Below are positions 27,001 through 39,660 of a stretch of DNA of 64,000 nucleotides, piece by piece; positions within the stretch are counted from its first letter, which is position 1, and each line of letters opens with the position of its first letter. The stretch spans positions 13,498,696 to 13,562,695 of the forward strand of contig NW_025062477.1 of the NCBI RefSeq assembly GCF_000002995.4, in the 5' to 3' direction. The stretch is from Brugia malayi. Lineage: Eukaryota; Nematoda; Chromadorea; Rhabditida; Onchocercidae. The notes under the pieces were generated by a model. The model saw nothing but the letters and a program-made list of their open reading frames with translations. It was not told where the DNA came from and did not search any database. Both the position numbers and the translations under genes were made by a program.

Positions 27001-30000
27001 CATTGGCATGATTACAGTAGTCACAGAAGCTGAAGTGTGAAGATTACCTCCTATATTTCTTAGCTAAATAGCTCATTTTTTTTTTTTTTTGAGCTATATC
27101 AGCTGTAAGTCATTAATTGAGAGATAATGATAATAATAGTGATAATATCGAGCAACTTATTTCATTTGGCTAACAGAGAGGTTTGTCCGCTAGTGTGAAT
27201 AGATCTTGCATAGAGCAACGGAAAAAAAATATTTTTTTTTTTCATTTATCATCGGATACTAATCGATAATTATGGTGAAAAAAATTCATTTCATTTATTT
27301 TCAAATTTTTGTTTAAACTAGAAAAGTCTTAGATTCTCAAAAAAGAAAAAAAAAAACTTATTCGATACGTCAAGCTTTGCTCTAATGAAAAGGATATTGA
27401 ATTTCTTATCAGTTGGTCAAGAAAACAAAATATTCCAACAAAAAATATTAGAAGGACTGATAGAAAGGAAAAGACAGATGAACGAAGCGACAATAAACAT
27501 TGAGCACAAAATTTTCAGTTATATGACACATAAGGTAGATGTATTTTTTTGACGAAAGTGAAGTTTGACTTCTTGCGTGTTTCTTTTAAAGTAATTTACG
27601 TACGTAGCTATTTCATTCTCACTTTATCAGCTCTCTTTGATAAATAGTTACTGATTATTAGGAGCAAATTTTGTTGATTTTCTGCAATTAAATTGAAACA
27701 TTTTAATCGTTACAAAAATAATCACTTTTTCCTGTGTTTATGTACAACGACACAAAACGACAAATGCTCACTTCTGTAATAATATGTTTGTCTTTCTTTT
27801 GAGGACATTATTCATATCTTCAAGTTAGGTTTTTGTTTTAAATGATATGCGTTTCATATGCATATATAAAAAGCAAGATAAGGTTAGTCTGAACAAATTC
27901 GACATAGCGTATACTTCTATCTAAGCATTTGCAATTTTAATATGCTTGATTTTAGAAGGAATGAGTCTAACTTCTTAGAATCTAATTCAACATCCTTATC
28001 ACATTAATTAATCAAGTTTTATCAGCAAAAGTTTAAAATGTGATAGAAAAAGTGAGATGAAAAATAGTTAATGAAGTAATTGTGTAATAGTTTTATTTCT
28101 AACTAAGTTCACTTGAAAAAAAAAAAAAAAAAGAGAATGAGATAAAGAAGGGAAAATGATGGTTACAATGTGAGGGAGTGACTCGATAGTTTTCATTTCA
28201 GTTCTTTAAAATTGAATCATGTTTGAAGCTTAATCGTTTGCGTTTTTTGTCCAACTTTTTGCATAACCAGACGTCTAGATTAGCATTAAAAACAAATATT
28301 TAAGAGAATGCTCATTTCATCACTTTCAGTTTATTAAATTATTTCATTGTTTTGGTCTTTCAATTTTCCTTGACAGTCAGATCAGGTGGTTGTGTCGTTC
28401 GATAGTAGATGACACCATTGATAACATCTACGAGATGCATCTTTCCTCTTACCCATCTCACTCATATATACGAGCCATAAATGCATAGACACTAGGCTTG
28501 ACACATCAGAAGCACAAGGGGTTCGGTTCTTGTTATACAGGTATATTATTAATTGTTCTCTAGAAGCAATCCACGGATCTATTGGTTTGAACTTTGTTAT
28601 TGTCGCATCACTCTAGGCAGCCCATATCTGTTTTTTGTCAAAAAAATTCTGAAATATTAGTGACAGAAATAATAATAAGATTAATAATGAAGATAAAGAC
28701 AACTAATATAGTTAATAGTGGCAGTATTAATAGTAATAGTTAACAACTAATAATAATAATAATAATAATAATGAGTAATAACAATAACAATGATAACAAT
28801 AATTAATAGTCAATAACAATACAATAATAATAGTAATAATAAAACAATAATAATAATTTACTTTTTTTAAAAAAAGCTTTTTTTTTTTTCTTCTAACTAA
28901 AAAGTAAAAAAAGGTAGTAATAGTTATAAAAAAGCTAGATTCTTTAATTAAGGTTAAATTACGATGTAATAAAGCCTTTTTTTCTTTCCGTAAAGACCAT
29001 AACATGTTTATTAACCACTGATTGACCACTGATCTGCTATATATTGTTAAAGCCTTGCAATGTCAGAATTTCAGGTATTTGTAAGGGGAGGAAATGAAAG
29101 GATTTCATCAATTCATGTTGATTTTGCAGTGGCGGAGTAGCACTTTGCCTCAGTCCGGAAGGTCGACGCAACGGTGAGGCTCTTGTAAGATTTGAAGATT
29201 CCGAGCAACGTGAATTAGCCCTCAAAAGGCATCGGCATTTCCTACACAATCGTTACATTGAAGTGTACCGCGCTACAGGAAGCGATTTCCTACAAGTTGC
29301 TGCAGGTTAGTAATTCTTGCGGTGATGCCAGGTTCTTCTAGATAAGGTTAAATTAAAGCTGATTACACCGGTGATTACAATTTTTTTTCTTCCCGTAATG
29401 ATCATTATATGTTTATTGACTACTGATCTTCGTACTGCTGGAACTGGGCCAAGAAATATTCTATAAAACTTTGAAATAGCTTATTCAGACTCTAAAATTT
29501 TAGGAACATTTTGAAACGTTTAAAAGGAATTTTATTTTTTTGAAATGGGTGTTATGAAGGGTAGAAGTAATAAATGTATTCTCTTTAGTGCCGCATTGCT
29601 GTTTGTGATGTTCTTTAAGTCTCCCATTATTTATTCAAACAGTTATGTGTCGATGTATTGTTTGCATGTGTTTAAGCTCGGCAGATGGGTGTGTTTGTGT
29701 GTGTTTCCTTGTTGTGTTTGCTTTTCAAAAATTGTCGATGTTATATACGGCAGTCATAAACAGAAGAGCTAGTACCGATGAAGGAGACTCTTTTTATTTT
29801 AGTGTTTGGGAATGTAGCACATTGTTTCATTTCTGAAGATTTCTCCTCAGAGGAGGTCAAGTCGCAGAAACAATCTTTGAATCTTGTAGTATCTCGTATT
29901 CACGTAATTTTAAATCAACATTTACTTATCTGCGTTTCCCAGATTGTAAAATTAGCGCACATAAAACTAAAATGATGACCATGTAAGGATAGTTAAGACA

Positions 30001-33000
30001 AAAGACTAACTTTGAAGTACTACTATTACTTCAGTGGTCACTCATTTCATTTTCTTTATGTTATCACAGTTTGTTATTTAAAATGAGTAAATGTATTATT
30101 AGTAAGTAATAGATATTAACAAATAATATTAGTGATTAGCACATGGTATAATAAAATCCGGCCAATTTAAGGATAAGCCTGAGGGTAAGAGCCATAAATC
30201 AACCGCCAGTGTACAAGATTACACTTTCGATAACATGCAGTTTGGAAGTACAGTCGTTTGCTAATTTGTTGTGAATTGCTGGAGATGCAATGAATGAATT
30301 ATAAAATCCCTTTTGAAGGTGTTGTATTAGCAGAAGGAAGGAGTAAGTAGGGAGGCAGAAATCAGAACCATCGTCATAACAGCTATTCAAATTTCATGCA
30401 GCATGCATTTATGAAAAATATCATTTTCCCATCCGTCCAGCTGTTATGGCAGTTGGACACCTGAATAAGCTCGACACTCTTCCTATATAATATTATTTGA
30501 AAATGATATAGCTAACCGAAGAGAAATAAGTGTGGAAGGGTTACTTACTGGAATAGATGCATTAAAATCAAGCATTTCAGAAGTGCTGGTGGTGCTAATG
30601 TTATGACCAGGTTTTTGATTCCTATTGTATTCACCATCCCTTTCTGGTACCTTTCTCCGATCAAGCCCGCATTTCCCTGCAGGTAGATAGGTAGGTAGGT
30701 ATCCATTCTCATATCTGTCCCTGCCTAACCCGCCAGCGTCAGTGCTCACCCCTATTCCCACCCCTTTCGCATAAATTCACAATTTCATTGAATTTCCCGA
30801 CTGGCTTCTCCCCTATCCTACCCCACCTGATCTCGCTTTTCGCTTCCATCACTACTACCATCATTTGCATTGCCCTTACCATATACATTGCAGGCTCCAA
30901 CTCAGAAGCAGTGCGTTTTGTAAGCCGCGGTAGCACAGGTGCCATGATTGTTCGTATGCGGGGTCTTCCTTATGATTGCACCGAAGCGCAAATTGTTAGT
31001 TTTCCATCCGCAGTTTTTAAAATCCATTTTGAGGATTGAAAATCTCTTTTCATTTAAATTTAATAGTAAGCCTGATAGCATATTTAAAGTCTGAATAATT
31101 ACTTCTACAAGACAAATTATAATACCCCTGTATTCTGGCTACATTTCAGAATCTTGCATGAATGAGGTTGATATTGGTAAAATTGGTTACGACTCGGTCT
31201 TAATACTGTTTCTATTCGTTCTTTTAATCTAATAATTCCTAAGCGAAGAACTTGCAATCAAAATTGGAAGTGAAAATTTAGGTTGTTCAAGTTTTGCAAG
31301 TTTGATGGTCACTATTATCTGATCTTTTAGCTTGAATTTTTCGCGGAAGGTGAAAATGGTTGTAAAGTAACAGATGGCGGTATATTATTTGTGAATAAGA
31401 GCGATGGTCGGCCAACCGGTGATGCTTTTGTAATGTTTGATAATGAGGAAGCTGGTCAAAAGGCGCTTACCAAGCATAAACGTACTATTGGCACTCGATA
31501 TATTGAACTTTTCAGGCAAGTTATTCAATACTTGATTTTTTTTTTTTTTTTTTCAAAAATATGAATTGAAATTTGAGTGAGTGATTAAAAGGTATGAAAA
31601 CGTGAGTCATCATCTGAATTATGCAACAGTATATTTTATCTGAAAAGTATTATTCTCTCTATTGAAATTATAAATGAATCTTCCGTGAATTTCTCGTAAG
31701 CTCAATATAGTAATCATGACAACTGTTATTTTTCCTTGTTTAAACAGTTTTAGAAGTTCAGGAATAAATAGCAGGAGGTAAAGATTGTAATCATAAAATG
31801 TAAATTTTCCGTTTTACGCTATTTCGTCTCAGATAACTTTATGTTATATTAATTTTCGCATAGTATAAATTTGAGCTACAATTTACAAAAATGTGAAAGA
31901 TTGTTAGTGTTGGGTACTATACCATCAGAAAATCTCTTGTTTCTTAGAAGCTGTTTATTAGTTTTTTTTTTTTTTCGTTTGAGAAGCAGTTTTAACATTT
32001 CATAAATGTTAAAAACATATTAATGATATGCCAAGTTTTTAAATGAAATCCGAATATTCATTAAAAAGGACCATTGAAAATATATTTATTATAGAGGATG
32101 AGGAGCATTTCTTGATTAATATTCTAGAATATTTATAGTCCCACGATTTAGGATCCTATAACTTTAAGAACTTCAGTGTATTTTGTATAACAGGATTCTA
32201 CACTGAAATGCTACCGCAGAATTCTATCATTAATTGTAGTGAAATTTAGTAGTTTTGATTTTTGTTCAACAACTCACAATGGACACTATTAGCAGCATAT
32301 TTTCATCTTTCTTTTATTTAAATATGCTTTCCATAAATTTGAATTTCTTAACTTGACCATATTTTCATTTATTGGATGTGTAAGGCCTACATGGTAATAT
32401 AATGTCATCGAGTTGATTCAACAACTGATAACAGTTCACAGACACCATAGTTCACAATATATGTCATCTGTTAAATGACACTAATAGACGGTTCCATGAG
32501 AATTGTGACATATATAAAGTTTCCACTTTCATACCCTTTTATTAAAAAATGTGCAAATTTAATAGATTTCTTTTATAATGTTAGTCAACATTTTTTATTA
32601 TTATAATTATCTGACCGGACAATTTTCTGCTAAATTGGAAGAAAATTTCTGTCTCCTCTTATCTGATTTTATCCAATTTCTTGATTATTTCCAGCTAAGG
32701 TTTTCTTTGAAGTTATGTTATCCGCAATTATTTTTTCAAAAGTTCTTCTTTGTCAGTTTTACATGAAATTCATTCATTGTTTCCTGATATAAACTTGTTG
32801 CATGAATTTAAAATCAGCTCAATTATAGATCAACTCAAGCAGAAGTGCAACAAGTGGTTAATCGAAATTTGGAAAGTGATCAACGTATGATGGTTCATGG
32901 AAGTAGTAGGAAGGACTGCATCAGATTAAGGGGCCTTCCCTACGAAGCTCATGTAGAAAATATTGTCGAATTTCTGGGCGAAACCGCACGACACATCATG

Positions 33001-35803
33001 TTTCAGGTAAACAGAACTTGTATTCATTATAGTTAAGTCTGCTTGCTTTCAAGATAACTATTATATTTAGTAAGTAATTGGCTCTTAGTTATTTCAGTTA
33101 ATTCTGTCATCCAGTTGAAATTAAAAGTGACTTATGCTGTAAATTTGATGTTATCAATAAAAGTTAGAGAATTTTAATTTCGCTGCAGTTTGAAATGATA
33201 GATTTCCAATAGAGCTGATAGTTTTTCACGAAATGAATCTTGAATATTGATAATTTTAAGTAAACACTTAAAATTATTAATATTCGCTAATATACTTCAC
33301 GAATTATTTTAGCTTACAGTATCTTAAATGATGAAAAAATATACATTGAAATTGGTAAGTCTTATTACATTTACCAGCCATTTTTTTAGAATAAAAATGA
33401 TTCCTTGAGGAATGAAATCTTTGACCCTTACATGTGATGAAATTTTAGAAAATCATAATTTATTAATCTAAAATTAAAATTGTGTATCAGAGAAGAAGAT
33501 ACAATTTGGTGACATATAATCCTCTGATTTGGTTTGCTTTATAGCAAACATAAACACTAATTATCGGTAGTATATCTTTCATGAATCATTCATGAAATGA
33601 ATTTAAGTATGAATAATATGAAATATAAACTTTCTCTAAGAACATTAATTACAAATAAATGTGTTAAATAAAAGAAAGAATAGATGTGTGCAGTAAAAGA
33701 AGAAGGAAGTTGGATTTATTATAATATAATAATTATATTAGATTTTTCAACTTACTTTTTTATCAATGGATTGTTTCCTGGTATAAGCAATATCATATGT
33801 AAGCGGTCTTGTCTTTCCTCTTTTATCTTCATATCCTTCCACATTTTATTATCAGTCTTGCTTCTACATCTGTTTGCAAAAACTCTATTCTGTCTGCCAG
33901 ATATTCCAAACTCATACCCAGGAAGAAAAGTTTAATCGTCGGATTCTTGAACAAATATTACTGTGATAATATTAATTAGCACTTTTCCCTCATCTATTTT
34001 GATTTATTCTTTCTATATCTGATTTTGTTTTCTTTATTATATGCCATTTTCCCGCGACTGAATAAAAATATCTCATAAAGAAACGTTTCATATCTTGTTC
34101 AAGTATCCGAGTGCTAAACAAGAATTTTGATAAAAGAAACAGTGTGTTTACTTTTTAACTGGTCATAGTAGCAAACAGTGATAATGAGAGTGATAATAAT
34201 AACAATAATAATAATAATAGGATGACATTAATGATAAATATTATGATGATAATGTTTCATGGAGTGCACATGGTGTACAATGCACAAGGTCATCCAAGCG
34301 GAGAGGCGTTCATACAGATGGATTCGGAGATGAGTGCAGCAACCGCTGCTGCATTAGCTCATAACAAGTATATGCAAATAGGGAAGAAACAGCGCTACAT
34401 TGAAGTGTTCCAGTGCAGTCCGGAAGATATAAATTTGGTTCTGACAAACCCACCATTACCACCGCAATTCATTCTGCAGCCAAGACCGCTCTTCCCACAA
34501 CGCAAGTCATTTAGACTTGAACTTGAACTAAAACTTACAACATGCACTACTAGTAGTACTTTTGACATTTTAACTTATACGAAATATTTAGGCCTGTTAT
34601 GATATAAGAATGGAATTTGGATAACAGATAAGACTAGTTTTGATATTATTCATGTAGAGCTAATCTGAGTCGTCTATATGGAAGAGAACAAAGTTAATTC
34701 TTTATAGTATTCAAATTTCCTTAAAGTTGTTTTAGAATTATGTGGAGTACCATTGAAGTAATGCTATTTTCAATAGCATTATAATTAAAAACTTAATGCA
34801 TTATTTCAGAAACTGTTCAAAGTTTGGTACCAGCAATAGTACCACCATTTACACCGTTGTACTGGCCATGTCTTAGTCCACCGGCGTCACCATGTATTTA
34901 CCCGTTGCAGTCGCAACCTGGTCTAGTTTTGGTTACCGGACTTTGTCCAAATATTACACCACAAGATATTTTGGCATATTTTCAAACCAATCCAGAGGTT
35001 GCTCCTTTAGTTTATTATTCCAATTATTTCTGTAGAATTTGAATGAGAATTTAAATGGAAAGGGAAAAACCTTCTTATGAATTGAAGAAAAGAAGTCAAT
35101 CCCTGTTAATAAAGTAAAATATTGTTGCTAGAGTTAATTCAATAATATATGGGACAAAAATAATAATACGTAAAGGGAGAGTGCAATGATAATTCTGCGC
35201 AAGAAGTTATAAGATGATAGAAGCAAAGCAAACGAACTTCCAATTTATTTTGAAGAAGTAACCTTATACTCTTTCAGTAAGGTGGCTTAGTACTTATTAT
35301 CTTAGAATAAGGTAATCTGGCCTTGATTTGTTAACATAGAATGCCATTATGTTAAGACAAGATACTATGTTTAGTAAAAAATAAGATGCCATGATATATT
35401 CGCGGTAGTTTCCCACGAAAGATTCCAAATGATTCGAATGCTCAAATTTAATTTTTTTTTTCTTTTTTTTTTTTTTTTTTTTTTGATGAATAATTTTGAC
35501 ACTATTCTGAAGTATATTAAAATGATATAATGGTTAAAAACTTAGAAGATATAATACTGTGGAAGTCAACTAGAAGTCAAAATTACATTTTGACTTATCT
35601 TTTACCATTGTTTCAGAAATCGGAAAGTTGATTTTCAGATAGCTATTGAAAGTGTTCAAATGTTGCGATGGGGAACGACACAATATTCCGGTGAAGCACT
35701 GGTGCGCTTCCGCTCACGAATGGATGCGGAGCGAGCGTTGGCAGAACATGTTGGAGCTCCACTTGGTACCATACCACTGAATCTTTCACTTATACATACC
35801 TGA
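21007..35803 (+). CDS. sym-2: SYM-2 / ESRP / Fusilli splicing regulator with four RRMs
   Basis: Eleven exons join to about 619 aa: 21007-21237, 22085-22307, 24909-24969, 25766-25876, 29130-29305, 30894-30994, 31331-31515, 32829-33006, 34261-34501, 34810-34997 and 35639-35803. ESRP-family proteins bind GU-rich RNA and control alternative splicing; C. elegans SYM-2 was found through synthetic lethality with other genes. The N-terminal part (about 1-165) matches the ESRP exonuclease-like domain, including [13 protein letters not shown] and [12 protein letters not shown]. Quasi-RRM 1 (about 182-258) has [16 protein letters not shown] 2 (285-365) [16 protein letters not shown] 3 (392-475) IRLRGLPYE and RRM 4 (about 537-610) [15 protein letters not shown]. 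RRMs 1-3 carry the [15 protein letters not shown] or GHPSGEAF signature of this family. Introns reach about 3.2 kb. Intron 7 must use a GC donor, the donor of exon 9 is ambiguous, and the acceptor before 34261 reads AT. The C-terminus could continue beyond 35803 if a later donor is used. Confidence 0.88.
22308..24908 (+). other. sym-2 intron 2, about 2.6 kb
   Basis: Non-coding A+T-rich intron. It holds the hairpin at 22565-22602 and a small GC-richer patch (about 23626-23690) with repeated CGATACC and CGGTACCG words. Open frames here lack splice context. Confidence 0.6.
22565..22602. repeat. 17-bp near-perfect hairpin in sym-2 intron 2
   Basis: AGCTTTAACAATTTCTT (22565-22581), a 4-base loop, then AAGAAATTGTTGAAGCT (22586-22602). 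All positions pair except one, which is a U-G wobble on the RNA. Confidence 0.6.
26916..26947. repeat. 12-bp inverted repeat in sym-2 intron 4
   Basis: TTATCAATAAAA and its exact reverse complement TTTTATTGATAA flank an 8-base loop. It is purely A+T-rich apart from one pair, so it may be chance. Confidence 0.45.
28739..28860. repeat. AAT/AAC-rich trinucleotide microsatellite
   Basis: Long degenerate run of AAT and AAC triplets in sym-2 intron 4. On the minus strand it produces an artefactual Tyr/Leu-rich open frame. Confidence 0.8.
33007..34260 (+). other. sym-2 intron 8 with hairpin and AAT repeat, ends in AT
   Basis: About 1.25 kb intron with a GTAAAC donor. It contains the 20-bp hairpin at 33242-33285 and, close to its 3' end, an AAT repeat (34195-34219). 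The last bases before the next conserved coding block are TTTCAT, not TTTCAG. Confidence 0.6.
33242..33285. repeat. 20-bp near-perfect hairpin in sym-2 intron 8
   Basis: GAATATTGATAATTTTAAGT (33242-33261), loop AAAC, then its reverse complement with a single wobble-compatible mismatch (33266-33285). Confidence 0.65.
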
Positions 35804-36930
35804 TTTGATTTAAATTTCTAGTCCACAGTACAAACATTGCTTCATCTTTGCTTGTCATTCATCTAAAGTTTACAATGTTTGCATGTTTATGCAAATTTTT
35901 GCCACTTTGGAATTTCTACAATTTAACATTGACATTATTGTTATAAATTTAATCATAACCTATGCATTAGATCATTCATTTTCCTGATTTTCTTTGTGCT
36001 ATCATTTGGTTTCTTAGATTAAACTAATGTAAGTGATATTACGTTATCTAGCAATATCTGTTAAGCGGAATGAAATTTGCTAATTTTATTTCTATTTAAA
36101 ATATTACAACTTATATAAAACTTTACATGAGTTTGTTTTGCTCACAAGTTAAATTATTATCTAAATAGTGGCATTACCTTACTTTGTACCTTACTTCTTT
36201 TTCCATTAACTTTCCGCCTAATTCATTTGTATTTCAAGTTTTTGAACACCTGTGATTCACAAATGTTCCTTTATTATTAGTCTCTTTTAACTTTGTGATA
36301 TTATTTACTTATCTTTCTTATGTTTAATTTATTCGTCTAATGACACTTATCTTAGTCACAACTTTTAATGTTTCGATATGCTTCTAAGTGCCAAAAATCA
36401 TTGTTTCATTGTTTAATATGCTTTTATCATTCAGAAATGTTATACATATATAATATCTTTTTAATTTTTTAGTTTTAAGAGATTACTTCTAGTAAATTAT
36501 ACGGAGAGCAAATCCAGAGATTCAACTGAAAAAGAAAGTTTAACTAAAAACTCTAGAAGCTATGTAAAATATGCTAACATGAGCCTATTTGCTGATAACG
36601 CTGTTCATCAGCTTGAATTTGTGATGCGAACTTGTTTCAGTTTATAATGATTACCATTATTTCGCCTTATTATCGCGAGATTTTTTATTCATTAATAGCT
36701 GTGATAATTGTGAAAAGTTGAATATTGCCTTGTTGTTCATTTTTGCGATAATTGTACTTCCTCATTTTGTCTGTTTTTTTTAAACACTGGAAAGTTTACT
36801 GATATATTGTTATCAGCAAACTTTTGTTTTCATGCAGTAATTAGCAAAAAATTTAACTTTCAAAGAGACTGTCTATAATAAGAGCGAAGAAGTCTACCGC
36901 ACCAACAATTTAACTTGCAGGAAAAGGAAA

Positions 36931-37462
36931 ATGATAAAGGATGATTTACTTTCGCAGCTGCTCTCGACCAATCCCAAAGTCGTTAGCATAATGTCAGTTT
37001 GTGATAATAAGTATTAGTTTATTATACAAGGAGAATTTTTATGAGAGATAGAACTGCTATTTAAATTTGCAATGATAACTTTTTTTTCTTTCAAAGTTTT
37101 TGTAAGTTTTATCGAGGCATTGATTTATTATTCATTTATGCTTTTAGAAGCATATTTGCATAACTTGATTCACCTAATAAAGAAGAATACTAATTTGAAT
37201 TAAATTAATCGCTCAGACTGTTCCGGCAAACTTCGCGGGTAATTTTATTTATACTGTGATGCATTTAGCAATGGAAATAACATTTAAATAGCTGTCAATC
37301 TTAAACCGATTAAAAATATTTATGGAAGTTGCTTTATACTTCCAGGTTCCGTTTGTGAACACACAAAAAGGATTTAAGAGAAAGAAAATCAAAGCAGATG
37401 ATAGTAACCAGTCTATTGATATTACAACGAATAATTCGGAATTCTATGTGAGACAGTTGTAA
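36931..37462 (+). CDS. Candidate small two-exon gene, function unknown
   Basis: ATG at 36931 follows ACTTGCAG (36913-36920) by ten bases, as for a trans-spliced start. Exon 1 (36931-36996) reads MIKDDLLSQLLSTNPKVVSI and two more residues, and ends at a GT. Exon 2 (37346-37462) begins after CTTCCAG and continues in the same phase with VPFVNTQKGFKRKKIKADD to a TAA stop, giving 60 aa. The basic run KGFKRKKIK is lysine-rich. I recognise no family. It could be real, the end of a longer unrecognised gene, or chance. It does not join sym-2 in a usable phase from the only nearby donor I see. Confidence 0.25.
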
Positions 37463-38155
37463 CGTTCGGTTAATGACCGGCAATCATAATGATGTCCTTG
37501 ATTAATGTCTTAGATGGTAAATTGATCCGCTGGTTCCGTAATTAGTTTTGTACAATTTTAATTCAAATTATATTTCATCTGAAAAGCAAAAGAATGAAGT
37601 GAGCTCATTAATTCACTAATTAATTCAGTTTGGAATAATTTGTTTAGTTATATTAAAGAAGAATCAGAATAAGGTTTTCAAGTATGTTAAGGATGACAAA
37701 AAATGACATTCAAGTTACTTCAAAGTGAAGTGAGAGGGAACTATTAATAAAACGACAGCATTAAAAGTGTTTATTATTTAGAAGAATTAGCTAATTAAGT
37801 TTCAAGTATTCAAAGTTGTTGTAAATACTACACATGTGACGCATTCAAAGAAAAATTCGTCCCTAATTCGAACTTGGAGTTTTTAATTTTTTGAAGAAAA
37901 AATGAAATGGTAAAAAAGAATAAATATAACATATATTAAATACGAGCATGTCCGTAGAACTACTATACAATTCATATTTTAAATTAATCAGCAAGAAATT
38001 TAACTTTAATCCATAAGTGCCAGATTTTTAAAAATAACTACTTTTATAATTTTGGAAGAATGGAATATGCAATTTTTCATTTCGAAAACATATCCTGTGG
38101 ACTTGTTAAACTTGTTTTCAATTTTGCTTCGTCTTTGAATCTTCTCTGGATTCTT

Positions 38156-38157
<2 letters not shown>

Positions 38158-38190
<33 letters not shown>
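38158..38190. repeat. (TC)n microsatellite
   Basis: About sixteen TC dinucleotides, followed by a run of A after a short spacer. Confidence 0.85.
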
Positions 38191-38194
<4 letters not shown>

Positions 38195-39012
38195 TTTCAA
38201 AAAAAAAAAAAAAAGAAAAACACCCAAAGCAGATTATACGCTTAGTTTGTTTCATAGGTCAACAATACTTGTCAGTAAGTTTAATTCCTCAGAATCCTCA
38301 ATTCGTCACTCTTTTGTGCTATTTCAGTTAATGCAACACTGAAATGGTACGATAGATGGATGATGATTTGACACATTTGATTATGTGCTCAGTTTTTAAG
38401 AGACACAGAAAAAAAGGCAGAATTTTTGATAGGGTAGGGCAATACATTTCCCTTTTAGCTTTGATCCCAATTATATGGGACAAAGAAGCAACAGAAGGGA
38501 AACTTATCTTTGTAAGTTTAAAACAACTCAAAATTTTCATTCTCAAACTTACAAAAAAATCAGCAAAAATGATAAAGCAAGAAAAAAAAAAAAAAAAAAG
38601 ATATAAAAGGACACTGAGAGTGACCTAAATATATATTCACTGTAAGAAAATGTCACCAAATGTGTTTGTCTTCTCCTCATCAAAAAGATCTCTTATATCA
38701 TGCATCAATATGCTACACATTCTTGTAACCCTTCACGCCTTTATTTCATCTCCTAATTTCAAATTTTTTCCTTGCAAAAATTTGATTGACCTATTTAATG
38801 AAAATTAAGCATATATAGTAGTAAAATGATGAAATTTAGGGTGGAATTTGTACTCTGCAAAGGAAATGAGAGAAAATAGCAATTGCAATACAATAATGTT
38901 ATAAAGAGTAATCAAAATGATATGATATGTGTTTGTGGTGACATAAGAGGAAGTTGAATTAAGGATGGAACGTGAATTGTCGAAGAGTAGTTAATTGTTT
39001 CAATTGATAGCT

Positions 39013-39036
39013 AATGTCATGTCATGTCATGTCATG
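39013..39036. repeat. (ATGTC)n pentanucleotide repeat
   Basis: Four and a half tandem copies of ATGTC. Confidence 0.85.
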
Positions 39037-39660
39037 TATGAAATTCTGCCAACAATTCACTTATGATTTTAGGTTCAATGTATTCGTCCAAGTTATGCAT
39101 ATCATGCCAATTTGCTGAGTTGGCATTTTGTTTTCTGAACTTGTCGAATTTTTTTTTTTTAAGAAATATTAATTGGAAGAATAATAGAAGGTTTCTGTTA
39201 TCATTTGTATCATTGTGTTAAAGAATCCCGGCACCGGCAATTTAATTCAACCGTCTCAGCAATCGCTTCCGGAAGTGAGTGGATTGAATTTAAACAGAAG
39301 CAATGACAGATGCAAAATCACTTTGTGGTTTTAAAAAAATTTCATTTCATTAGAGAAAAACTTAAATAAATCATCCTTAAAGAAGCGCAAAAGTCATAGG
39401 TGAGAAATTTTAGTGCCGTTATTTGCCCTGAATTTTTAAGATGCTGTTTAAGTGATGAGAGGGGAGGAGGAGGGGTTCTTATTACAGGATATTTAGGGTA
39501 AACGGAGGATCCATAAAACAGTAGAGTGTTACTGTTGTTAATGTAAATGCACAGTTATGTTGATTGATTGAAAGGAAGTAGAAGTGCGGATGAGATAGTG
39601 AATTAGAGTTAAACCTTTCGTAACCCTTCATTGCCTAAAATCTTTAAAGAGGTTAAGAAG

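Larger units (their letters stand above)
25877..29129 (+). other. sym-2 intron 4, about 3.3 kb
   Basis: Largest intron of the gene. It ends shortly after a long AAT-type microsatellite (about 28739-28860) and carries a 12-bp A+T hairpin (26916-26947). No nested gene is supported. Confidence 0.6.

Noticed and set aside
28727..29249. Minus-strand open frames rich in Tyr and Leu, and one opposite the RRM1 exon
   Set aside because: The first is translation of an AAT microsatellite; the second is the antisense of a sym-2 exon.
34195..34260. Asn-rich in-frame extension of the RRM3 exon
   Set aside because: It is a translated AAT/GAT repeat and would insert a low-complexity loop inside RRM3; the acceptor it needs is very poor.
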